This document shows, one piece after another, positions 11,601-23,600 of a stretch of 64,000 bases of DNA. The position numbers and the translations under genes were made by a program. The DNA comes from Dromaius novaehollandiae. Lineage: Eukaryota > Chordata > Aves > Casuariiformes > Dromaiidae. The stretch is from assembly GCF_036370855.1 (NCBI RefSeq), contig NC_088111.1, positions 18,201,501-18,265,500 of the forward strand. Direction: 5' to 3'. Below the pieces are notes generated by a model. The model did no database searches. It worked only from the letters and a program-made list of their open reading frames with translations, and was not told the DNA's origin. Within the stretch, counting starts at the first letter, position 1; every line of letters starts with the position of its first letter.

Positions 11601-14600
11601 AATGCATAAAACAGTCTGGGAAGGACGTCGGGTTGCGTGTCCTCCAGCGTGGGATACGAGCTCAGGGCGTCTGTGTCTGTCCTTATTGCTCCGAGCTCTG
11701 TGCGCATGTTGTACGATCCGTGTCCTGCCACGCACAACATTCAAAGCTCTCGTGAAATAAAAGCCACAGCTGCATGGCAGCGGTTTGGATGGGGAAACGC
11801 AACTGTGCAGTGCTGCCTTTCAGGGTTCCCGTCTCTGTGCCCAGGGAGGCAAAGGGACGCCAGGCCCCGATGTGCAGAGCCAGGGGCCAGGCTGATGTGG
11901 CAGAGCCAATGTGCTCTGTAATGCCTTGGTGGGGTCGGATCCGCCCCTGGCTGCCGGTGCGCCCCAGAGCTGGGCACTGCAGGGTGACGTGTGTGTGTTG
12001 GAAGGGTCCATCCCAAGTGGGGAGTGGGCACGCTGCCTGCAGGGAGCTCGCAGTGGGGAGGTGCAGGGATGAGCCTCTGCTCTTCTCCCTTCCAGACGTG
12101 GTGACAGACTTTGACTTCTCGCCGTTCGATCAGCTCCTGCTGGCAACGGGCTCTGCTGATGAAACGGTGAGTGTTCGGTGCCGTGGGGACCCAAGGAGCC
12201 GTGGTGGGGCCCCGGTGCTTCTCTTTGCGGCTTGCTGCTGATCATGGCTCAGAAGGGCTGGGATGCTTCAGGAAAATGCATCTAGAGAGATGGGGAGAAG
12301 ACAACTCTGGGGTGGAGGGTGCCAGCCTTCAAGAAAGGTGTGGGAAGTCCCCACATTGTGGGGGATGTGGGGCGAAGACGACTTGGGCTTGGTGGTGAGT
12401 CCCTTCGCCGACCGTGTGTGCCTGGGGCTGCAGGTGAAGGTGTGGCGGCTGCCCGACGGCGGCCAGGACGTGCCCCCCGGCGCCGGGCTGACCCTGGGGC
12501 CCGTGGGCTGCCCCGTGGACGTGCTGCAGTTCCACCCCACGGCGGACGGCGTGCTGGCCAGCGGCGCGGGGAGGCGAGCCACCGTCTGGGACGTGGGGCG
12601 GCAGCAGCCGCTGACAGGTAGGCACGGCCGTACCCGACAGCTCCCCGCCCCGCGGCACGCGTTTGCTCTCCTCTCTGCTGTGCTGATGCTGGGACTGCCC
12701 CGCACGAGCCATGGGCTCAAGGGCTGCTCTGGAGCCTGGTGTCACTGCACGGCCAGCGCAGGTGGCTTTTGGGCACGGAGGGTGGTGGCACCACAGCCCC
12801 TTTGCCTGCGCATGGGCTCCCACAGACTGGTGCAGAGCCCAAAAGCTCCTGTGCCACCTGGCCCATCTCTAGCAGCTCTGCTGGGGGTCCCCCGTGGGGA
12901 CAGATCCTGCTCCCTGGGTATCCCACAGCACTGCGAGCGGCTGGACGTGGGTGCCATTGGCCGCTGAGCAGCACCAGGCTGCCGCTGCCTGCCTCGCCCA
13001 GGCCGGAGCTAGACCCACTGGAGAGGAGGGCTGGGAGTGATGCTGGTGCATAAGCGCCCTGCATGGGGCCTTCCCCAGGTCTCCTCCCCTACGGTCTGAG
13101 CTGCCAACAGAGCTGGGATGCTGCCTGCACAAACACGGCGGCATCCTGGCGGGCCCTGGCCTCCGATGCCGAGGCAATGTGACTTTTCAGGCAGGCCAGA
13201 TCAGGTCACCTGGGAAGCTCTCTGGTAGTAACAGATAAAAAAGGCAACAGCTCCATCCTGTTTGCCTCCTACGTGGGCTGCAGAGTGATGGGTTTCCATG
13301 GCGAAATTACCCTGGAAATCCCTGGATTTCCCTGGAAATCTCAAGTGCCTTATAGAAAGGCTCGTTAGAGGAAAAGAGTCAGATTGAAGGCATCGCTGAA
13401 AAGCTCTGCTGCTCAGGCAGTGTGGGATGTGCGGGCACACAGGCTGGGTCTCATCAAAGCTGTGCATACCAGTGCCATCATGTTTGGGGTTTTGAATTTA
13501 ACGGCTCTGGATTCAAAAGAGCCAGTGGCTGCATCATGCTCTGTGTGAAAAGCGTGGAGCCAGCCTGGAGAAGAGAAATCTGCATCCGTTTGCAAAACCA
13601 AAGCGTTCAGATGGGAAACAGAGAGCGTGGTGCCAAGCAGAGCTCCTGCTGGCAAACCTTGCCAGTGCTGAGCCCCTGCTCTGAACATCTGGGGCTGGGG
13701 TGGGACGGACCCGCTTTGTCCTCTGGGGGGAAAAGCCACCGCTGGTGCCCAGGCCCCACTGGAGGCCCTAACCATGTTCTCCTCTCCCAGACCTGGACTC
13801 TCACGGGGACCTGCTGCAGAGCCTCTCCTGGAAGCAAGACGGCCGCCTCCTCGGCACCTCCTGCAAGGTGAGCAGGGCAGCCGTCGTGCACGCCACTTCT
13901 CGAGCGGGTGTCCAGAGGTGTTGACTTTAGCTGTGCGCGATGAAACCATGGTACAGTGCAAGCGTCTGAGCAGACATCCCTCCTTCTCTGCTGCCGGGCT
14001 CGCGTGACCAAGCGGGCATTTGCTGTGTCCCAGCTGCCCTGTGCAAGGCTGGGCTCCAGCGCGGCATTTTGCGAGCACTGGTTGATGGTCCCTTTCCTCC
14101 ACGCAAGATGTTTCCAATGACTGTGTAAATCTACTTGAGAGAGGGCAGGGACTTGAGGGGCACCGGCTGCAGCCTGCAGACCTTTTTGGCGTTGGCAGTT
14201 GTCTACCCTTTGGGAGGAGCACGGGTCCCAAGGGACTTTTGTCGCTGGGCTTGGCCCAGGAGTGGTGCCAGGGCAAGAGAGTTTGGGTGCTGCCTGCCTG
14301 CTGTTGAGCTGGAATTAGTGGCTTTCTGCCCTGCTTGTGGCTCCTCTCCATCCCTGCTGGCCTGTCGGAGAGGCACCCACATCCTTTCGCAACCAGAAGT
14401 CCGTAGGTAGCTGCACAGGGATAGAGGCTGGTTTCTCTCCAGCTCCACCCTGCTGCCTCCCCAGGCCCTGGTTCCCTTCCTGACCCTCTGGGTACTTTTT
14501 GGCCAAGGGTTATTTTGCTGGGATGAGGTTCAGCGTTCGGGGAAGGGGAGCGCGAGGGCCTTTGGAGACGCGTCGCAGGGCCTCGCCGCCCCTGTGCGGC

Positions 14601-17600
14601 GGGGCTGGCTGTGCCGCCGCCACGCGGGCTGGGGCTCGCTCCCGCGGTGCGAGCTCTGGCTCCCGTTCTGGGGGAGAAAGGGCAGAATCGGGGCCGGCGA
14701 GGGGTGCCGGAGCCGAGCGGGACGGGAGCGCTAGATGGCGCCTGCTGCCCGCCGCTGGCTCGCGCGGTGCCGGACAAGCGCGTGCGCGGGTTGAGCGCGG
14801 AGGCCGAGCGAGCAGCCGGGGCCCCGTGCCGAGCGTGGAGGCCGAGCGTGGAGGCCAAGCGAGCAGCCGGGGCCCCGTGCTGAGCGTGGAGGCCGAGCGT
14901 GGAGGCCGAGCGAGCAGCCGGGGCCCCGTGCCGAGCGTGGAGGCCGAGTGAGCAGCCGGGGCCCTATGCCGAGCGTGGAGGCTGAGCGTGGAGGCCGAGG
15001 GAGCGTGCAGGCCGGCCGGGTGTGCACGCTCAGCGTGCGAGCCGGCCGAGTGGGCAGCTCCTGAGCCGTGGCGCATGGCTGCCGAGGCCGGCAGCGCTGC
15101 TGCGCGGTGTTGCAGCTCCGCGCTTCCTTGTCACTGCTACGGCAGCGGCTCCCAGGGCCACCAAGCGGGGCCTGCCCCGTGCGGGGAGCAGTGGCACCCC
15201 CGGTCCGGCCGTGTCCCTTGCATGCACGTGGGCTTACACACTGCCCGAGCCGCAGGCACCTCAGTAGTGAGCGCTGCTACCTGGGCTCTGACGCCTGCAT
15301 CGGACTTGAGGTCTCCTCTGCAAGGTGTGAGGCCGCGAAGTGTCTTGAAGAACCAAAGCAGATCCAGCTGCGCTGGCTTTGCAGAGCAAATCACACCCTG
15401 GAAGCAGGCCGGCACCCGGGGTTGCTCCCCCCGGCTCTACAGCTCGGGAGGTGAAATGCAGCCGGCCCGCTGCTTTCGCAGGGAGGAAAAGCTCAAGGCC
15501 CTTGTTGGCAGCGATGCTGAGGCCAGCGGGGTCTGTGGCCACCAGGACAACTTCTCAGTCCACAGCTCATCGGGGCCTCGCAGCGTCGGCAAGCGAGAGC
15601 CAGCGCTGGTGCTGCCTTGTGCTGCCTGCTCCTGGTTCCTCAGGGCCCCTGACGGCATCTCGCGTCTCTGTCGCGCTCCCGGCCACAGGCCTGCGGTTCC
15701 TCCGTCTGAGATGCCTCCGAGGGCCTCTCTGGCAGGAGGCTCGACATACCCCCGGCCAGCGGTGCGCAGGGCTCGGTGATGTCTCCTTAGCCGTCTCTGA
15801 CCCTCGCTTTGCTCCTCGCAGCTCGGGGAGGGCAGGCAGGCGGGACGGGTGAGTCTCTCCCTCCGCAGCTGCGAGTTCAAATCCAGCCACTGGTCCGAGA
15901 GGTCGGGCCACAGCTCGGGTTTGGAGGCTCCCTCCTGTTTCTGGGAGCAATTTTGGGGGTGCTGGGGTCTGGGCCTGGTGAGGCTCCGGGCGTCCTGGGG
16001 CTGCACCCCAGCCGGCAGCGTGGGGCAGGGCCGGGAGGGGGCTCCGGGGGCCCTCAGAGCAGGCGCTGGGGCGGAGGGAGGGGGCCTGCTTGCTGCAGCG
16101 CTCCCCACGATGGGGCCTTACATCCTGCTGGCCCCGGGGTCTTTAACCCTCCTCTGTTTTCTTTTTATCTCACCAGGACAAGAAACTGCGGATCTTTGAC
16201 CCCCGAGCCAGCCCGGCTGCATCACAGGTACCGTCCTCGCCGGACGTGCTGAGGGAGCAGGGGGACCTCCCCAGTGGGGCCGATCGCGACGGGGTGGTTC
16301 GGCGCCCGGATCCATCCCAGCCATGCTGCGGCTCGCTACGGCTGCGAGAGGCCCCGGCTCCCTAGGCGCTGGTGGCAGCGCAGCAGCCCAGGCTGATGGC
16401 AGTGGGAACGGACCTGCCTCCTCCCCCGTGGAGTTCAGCCCGTCGCCTGCCCCCCGGGGTGGGATCCCTGCCCTCCCGCCCGGGCCAGCGAGCTCTCCTC
16501 GCTTCGCTGGCTGCTGCCGCTGGGCAGAGCGGCGGCCGTGAGGGCTTTGCTGCTACCGTCTGCCCCTCCGTCCCGCGGAGGAGCCCCACGCCGCCTCCCG
16601 CCTGCGGGCAGCGTTCCCAAGCCCTGCGGCCGCCGAGGGCTCCAGTGTGGCTGGGAGCTCCTGGGCTTTGTGCTGCCACGCAGGAGCGGAGCAGAGGGGT
16701 TTCTCGGATAAGGATCTGCCAAGGGTGAGGTCTGGACAGCTGGATCCGTGCGGCTCAGCAAATAACAGTGATTAGGAAATAAGTAGAGGACTCGGGCCTT
16801 GCCTTCAACTTAGATTTAAACAGCCTCTTATTAGAGGTTTCCTGTGGCTTCGGGGCTCTCGCTGTAGGAAGCTGCCGTCCCTCTTGCGCAGAAGGTTTTG
16901 AGCGCGTTTGGGAGGGGAGGGCGCCAGCGGAGGCCAGGCCAAGGCAGCTGCAGCCGTCTCCCTGCCTCCTCGCCCGCGTCCTGCCGTGCCTGTGCCGGTC
17001 CTCGGGCCTCTTCTCCCGCCGACGGACCTGCGCCCGCGGGACGGCCCGTTGCTCTTCCCTGCTGCTGTGGCCCTGGTCTGGCTGCGGCTGCGGCTGCGGT
17101 GTTGGACTCGGCTGCCCTGCGGCCCCGACCGCCTGCGTCCCTCGCCCCGCGCTTTGCCTGGCCGTGGCGGTTGCCCCGCTCGCGCGGGGACGCCCTGCAG
17201 GTGGGGCGGCCGTCTCGCTCCCGGGGAGCCGGGCTCTCTTTTCACGATGCTGCCGACCCAAGGCTGGGAGCAGAGTGTCGAGGGCCTTCCCTGCTGCTGG
17301 CCGAGAGGTGCCCTGGCTCCTCACACTGGGCGGCCGGCGGTCGTAAACGCAAGGGTCCCAGGGCAGAGTGGTCCCAGCCCTCTGCGTTGCCCTCCTGCCT
17401 CTCCCTTGCGCTGCCTGCCGCTCGGTAAGGCGCTGGGTCTCCGTCCCTAAACTCAGCCTGTGTCCGTCCGCAAACCGCGTCCGCCGGCTCCCCTCCCTGC
17501 CTGCCCCCCGGTTCTTCCCCGCCAGACCTGTCGGCTTGTACAGCGGCGTTTCGGCCGAGCCGCGAGCTCCGTGGGCTCAAGCCAAGTCTCCTGGGGAGGG

Positions 17601-20600
17601 TGGACTCTGTCTCGCTGAGCTATTAAAAATAACGTGTGAGTGATGGGGGCTGTTCAAAGCAGGCAGCTCGCTTCCCTCCGCTGCCGTCTGATCCAGCCCG
17701 GGTTCGGCGCGAGCCCCGGGCCTGCACTCGGGGTTTGCCAAAAGAAATATGCACCTTTGCTGCCGCTGCTGAGGACTGCAGCGCTGCAGCCATAACCCCG
17801 TCTTGCTGAGAATTAATGAAGATGTTTAGTCTTGGAGAAGTACTGTGCTGAAGGGGAAAACTTTAAAATGCCATAAATCCTCTGGAAGTTTGCACAGGAC
17901 TTGCTTAGCCAAGAGGAATAACACTCCTGTGTTTTGTTTTTTTCCCCCTGTTGCTGCGGGGCCGGGTTATTTGGACGGGCTCCTTCTCCCGGGGGCCAGA
18001 GCGGTTACGAAACCGGGTGATCCTGGGGCTGCTGAGCGGTGCCAGTGCCTCTCGCGCTCCAGTCTTTGAAGTCACCCAGTTCTTGCAGCGGTGAACGAGG
18101 TTAGCAGTGCAATGAGTTTTCCAGGTCAGCTGGCCCCGGCGGCGAGGCAGGAATAGCAAGGCTGGATTTCCAGCCAGCTCCGTTCAGAGCCACGTCCCCG
18201 GCAGCAGGTGGAGGGCTCCGGCTCCGGCTCCAGCGCTGCTGCGGACTCATACTGATCCCTTTGTAGCGCGTGGTGCCGAAAGCCTGTCTCAGCAGCGGGC
18301 CATTCCTCTGGCTGGTTTTCTTAATTTGCCAAGCCTGCCTCATTAAGCTGTTCCTTTTTTAAAGGAAAGGGGGGGAAAAAAATCAAAAGGACTTAAAATA
18401 AGAGCCTCGGCACAGGGGAGGAGGTGCTGCATTGCTGCCGTGCCTGACACCGCTCTTGGGTCTTGTGGACGCAGCACGCGCGAGCCTGGGGACTGTCCCC
18501 GGGGGTATCGTCCCGCGCCGCTCGCGCAGGGAGGATGGAGGGTGCGAGGAGGGCGCCGCTGGCTCCTTGGCTTTGAGGGCAGCGCTGGCGGGCTCCCCAC
18601 GCGCCCCACGGCTGTGCCCTCGGGGTGGACGGCCCAGGGCATGGCTGTCGCCACGGCGGGGAGGGCTGGGGGCCCGACCCCGATGTTCCTGGCTGCGTGT
18701 GTCACGGCTATTTTGAGCGTGTTCCAGGCAGCGCATGACGCAGCAGGAGCCGTGATGGAGGGCAGGGTGCAGCGAGAGCAGCTTTTTGGGGCTGGCGGTG
18801 TCCAGGGGCTCACCAACCCCCTCGGGCAGCAGATCCTGGTAAACACCCAAAGCTGAGGTGTCCCATGGGCTTGCTCTCACCCCGCTGGACCGACAGCCCC
18901 TCATCGCTGCATCTGGGCTGGAGTCCAGTGTGACTCCCTGGGGCCTCTAAGCTAGCTTTGGACTGCCTAGGCCATCTGGGGTCATTTGGGGGAACAGGGG
19001 TGAAAAAAGGGCTGCTAAAGCCCCTCGTGGGCATGCTGCTGCCCAGGGTGGGCCACTGTTGCGGGCGAGAGGGTGCAGCCCTGCCCCGTGCTTGGGGAGC
19101 AGCCGTCACCCTGTCCTGCCGGGGTATACCCGGAGGCCTGGCTCCTGGACGGTGACATTGGTAGCGTCCGGGGGGACCATGCCCATCTCTACTCAGCATG
19201 GCCCACCTCAGCCTCCGCTCTGCCCGTGGCTCAATCCTGTGCTACGGATAGTTTGGAATAAGCCAGAGCCGATGCAACGTGGGGATCCTGGGTGAGTCGA
19301 GCAGTGGCCGCTCAGCACCATTCAGCAGGGGGCACGGGGCTCTCTGTGCCCCCCTCGGGGTGCCAGGGTCACCCCTTGCTGCAGCTGCTTCTAGCATGCC
19401 TCCCTTTGTCGCTGTGCTCCCCTGGCCCAGCTCGATCCAGGCCTGCCCCCGCCCCCGGAGAGCTCGGAAGTCCTTTTGGAAAGGTCCCACAAGTCTCGTT
19501 CTCAGCCGTGGCCTTGGTGCTCCTTCCAAGGCCGGGCTCCTCGTGCTCCGCGCCGCGGCCTGCCCTTCCCTCCCACGTGCTCCGCACCCGTTGCCGCTGT
19601 GCGGAGTCGCCTTCCTTATCTTGACCCTCTTGTTGGAAGCGAGTTGCATCCGGTCTCTCCTGGCCTCGGCTCCCAGGCCTGCTCCGCTGGGGCTCCCTGT
19701 ACCTCCGCCTGCTTCTCCCGCTCTCGTCTTTGCCGTCCCTGCGACACCTGGGAATTCAGCAAAGCTCATAAAAACCCTTCCTCCCGCTGCGTGTTCCCAG
19801 ATCCCTCCAGCCCCTGCCTTGGGGGCTTCACACTGCAGGAGCCAAGCCTGGGAGGGGATGGGGTGGAAGTGCTGAGGGACGCGGTGCTGAGCGGGGGTCA
19901 GGGCGCCTCGCGGGAGGATGCGTTTGCTAAGCTGGGATACATCTGGGTACCGCTCACGTCCTGGAGCTGCCCATCAGCCGGGAGCGAGACGGTCTGATGT
20001 AGCGTGCCCGCTCTGGCAGGGGGGCAGCCCAGCAGTGCTGGGCACCAGCGTGGTGCTTGCCGGCCCGCTGATTTTGTGGGCACCTTCTGTGTAGCGGCGG
20101 GTGCAGGGCTGCGGGAGCGGAGCGACGGCTCTGCAGGATTCGTGGCCAGCGTCCCAGCGCCCTAGGTGATTCACCAAAGCCGGTGCTGAGCGCTCGTTCG
20201 TGCACTGCGTTGGCAGGGTGCCCGGGGTGGCACCTCCACCTGCCATGCTCTCCTCTGGGCTCCGCGAGCCCCAGCTCCTTCTGCTTCCTACTCCCATGCT
20301 GGCAAAGGTGGGGGGGGGGAGGCGGTGAGAGCAGCCTGCAGGGTCCCCTCTGCATGCGTCGGTCTGGGGTCTTGCACGTCCTCTAGAAAAAGGAGCTGCC
20401 TCACGCAGTGAATGCAGCTCCTTGGGGGCGACATCCTGCACCACGTGGCTGGGGAGCAAGGGGCGAACCCAGGCGTGCACCTCGAACCAGGCGTGTGCGG
20501 TGCTGGGCCGGTGCAGGACCCCACAGACGAAGGTGCACAGACACCCGTGCAGCGTGGCTGCGTGCAAGCTGGTGCCCCGCTTTCGAACGGCAGCGCTGCC

Positions 20601-23600
20601 CGTGATCCTCCCGCAGAGCCCGCGCCCCGGCTCCGCGCTGCCGCTGCCAGCCACGGCGTCGCTGCAGCACGCGCCTGCCCGAGCCCCACCCTGAGCCGGC
20701 GACCCCAGCTCGTGCGCACGAGCCTGCCAGAGCTGCCAGCCCGCTCCCGGCTGCCGGCTGCAGCAAGGGGAGGCCGCCCGGGGAGCGCCGTGCTGGGACG
20801 GGGGCGTGCAGAGCCGGATGGGCTGCGGCCCCCTCCTGCCCGCTCGCTTGCGCCGCCGCCCCCGCGCTCACACGCTGCACGAGCGCGCGTAGAGCGGCGT
20901 GCATCTGGCCGGCACCTGGCTCCCATTATGGTGCCGGGGGCAGGCGGCGCTGATGACGGGCGGCGGGGAAGCCGGCGAGCGTGGCCAGCGTGGGCTGGAT
21001 CGGCGCTCGCTCCGTTCTCACGAGAAACTTCCACCGCCAGGGTTTCAGCGGGACGGGGGCGAGGGAAGAGCCGCGCGCGCCGGGCGAGCGCCTGCGCGGG
21101 CTCACGTCTTCAGCAGCTCCCCTTCGCTCGCTGCTCGGGGCCATGGCAGCCCTCCCGGGGCCAAGGGCGGCCAGGGACAGGCGGGAGGGTGTGGGGCATC
21201 ACGTCTGGGGCAGCAGCCCCCGCGCACGGAGGGAAGGGGCGAGTGCGGGGGCAGCTTGCAGGGGGCAGCCGGCCGCTCGCTGGGGCACGACTTCTCTCCG
21301 TGCGGGAGCGGGAGCCCGGATGTGGGCCCCAAGCGCCCGCAGCGCGCGGCCCCCACAGCACGTCCAGCGCGGGGCAGGACCGTGTGTCGCCTCAGAGCAT
21401 CACCCGGCCTCTCCCAAACCCCATGTCAGGGCCGTGGCGGTGGGGCGGCGCTGCCCCCATCCCCGCGGCCCGGCCGGGCCCGGCTGCCCTCGCGCAGAGG
21501 GTGAGCGGGTGCCCTCGGGCAGCTTGGCGCCCGGGCCAGGCTGGGGGCCGCGCGGTGCTCGGTGGCGCCGCGCAGGCCGCGTTGCTGTGGCGACGCGCCG
21601 GGGCTGGCTGGGCCGCGGCAGGAATGCACGGCACGCCACTCCGGTTCCTCCCCGCGGCGGGGACGCCGGCAGCCCTGCACGGCTAGTGACGGGCCGAGCG
21701 GGGGGAACGCGGCCTCGTGCCCCCGGGGCGTCCCGGCCCCGCCAGCCAGCCCGGCTGCCCGCCAGACGCAGTGCGCACAGGGCCGGCTCCCCAAGCAGAG
21801 CAGGCCCTCTTCGGCCCCCGGCACCACTGCGTCCCCCAGGAGCGAGAGGCCGTGCCGTGGCCTATGTGTCCTCTGGCCGCTGCCGGCATAGTCCCAGGCA
21901 GGGGTGACGGTGGGAGAGGGTGAGGGAAAGGCGCTGGGAGCCCCCGAGGACCTTTGCTGCGGCAGCTCTGCCGCACGGCTGCTCCATCTTCCCCGGCCGG
22001 ATGCTGCAGCGGCTTCTCTGGCCGCCCGGGCAGAGCTTGCCCCTGCCTGGCAGGACGGCCGTGCCTGGCGCAGAGCGGCGGCACAGCCGGGGAACCCCAG
22101 CCCGGGGAACCCCAATGCGGCCCCTCCGCTCGGGAGCCAGCCGCGGCCATCAGCACTTCAGCACCTCAGCCCGGTGCTGCGCAGGGACGGCGCAGCGGTG
22201 GCAAGGCCCGCGAGGCCGCCGAGAGGCTTTTGGCCTTCCTTCCCCCCACCCCGACGGCTGGATATCCCACGCTGAGGTCACCCCGGGGGTACCTGACTCC
22301 CAGCCTCAGCAGCAGTTTCCTCCGGGCTGGGGGAAAGTCCACAGCATCCCACATTCCCAAGGAGACCGTGGGAAGCTTTGAAAAAGTTGGCCTAGCTCTG
22401 GGCTGCCTATTTATAGTAACGCACACTCCAATCTCTCATGCTTCTGTTCCCCAGCGTAGCTGCACGGGACTGTTTATATTTCCTCTTCTCTGCTTCCCCC
22501 TCATCCTTCCTTCTCAGGAATGCTGCTTGGTATTGCAGGGATGGGGAAGTAGAGGCGGATTCAGGACAAGCCCTTTGCTTTCTTCGCAGCTTCACGAGGG
22601 CCAGGGGCACGATCTCGCCTGCCCCCTGCCCCGAGCCCCGCGTGGCCCTCGCTCGCGCTGCCTTTCCCTGCTGCTGGTTTGGTGGGGACGACCGTGCCGG
22701 GTTGGCAGGCTGCAGGCCACTGCTGGCAGGGTGAAAGACGCACTGAGACATGAGGGATATGGGGTGTGCGAATGGGTGCTCCGGTCCGCCCCGGCCACCC
22801 TCCGGAGTCAGCGATGCCGAGCGGCCTGGGGATCGCCGCTGTGCTCCCTGCCCGGCTCCGGGAGGGCAGAGCAGAGCAGGGGTGCTGGTGCAGCGCTCCG
22901 TAGGGCACTGCCTGCGTGGGGTCCGGACATGGGTGATGTCCAGTAATGCCCTGAGATGGCAGATACTGGTGTTGGGGCTAGCGAGGAGAGAGCACCGTGG
23001 CACCGGCCGTTTTCGGTACAGGCGTCAGGAAGGATTGGGAAGGCCTCATCCCACCTTGCTGCAGACAAACCCGAGAATGGGGTCCAAAGGGGTGTGAAGC
23101 CCCCATGGCGTTCCTGCCTGCCGGAGGCCAGCGTTAGGGCCATGATGGCTGAGGGGCTCCGCTGAGGTGGGCATCTCTCTGCAGCCTTGGTGGCTGTCCC
23201 CGCTGGGAGCCCACTGACCTCCCTGCCCTTGCCGAGCTGTGATTGCCCTCAGGGACCTTGTTTTGGCCTCGCCAAGGGCACGGGAGAGCGGATGGAGGCC
23301 AGGAGCCCTTCTCCTGAGGTCTGCGGGCACCAGGATGGGATCCCTCCAGCGATGTAGCAGCTGAGCTGAAGAGGTCTGCGGAGATCCCTGTGGCAGCGTG
23401 GATCTCCCTTGTCTCCCTGCTCTCGGCCTCAGCCCCTGTCCTCACTTGTCTGTCCGTGCCCTCCTCTCAGCTCTGGACCTCAACCACCCATGGGGTGGTT
23501 TTAAGCACCTGTGGGCTAGGGCTGGATCTGCTCTCATACCTCTGCCTTCCCCTCCTCCCTGGGTGCATGGAGTCCCCTGGCCTGGGAGACCCTGCAAATG

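Noticed and set aside
13413-14858. 481-codon minus-strand open frame
   Set aside because: It spans CORO7 exon 6 on the opposite strand and GC-rich intron, has no recognisable domain, and its composition is that of stop-poor GC-rich DNA.
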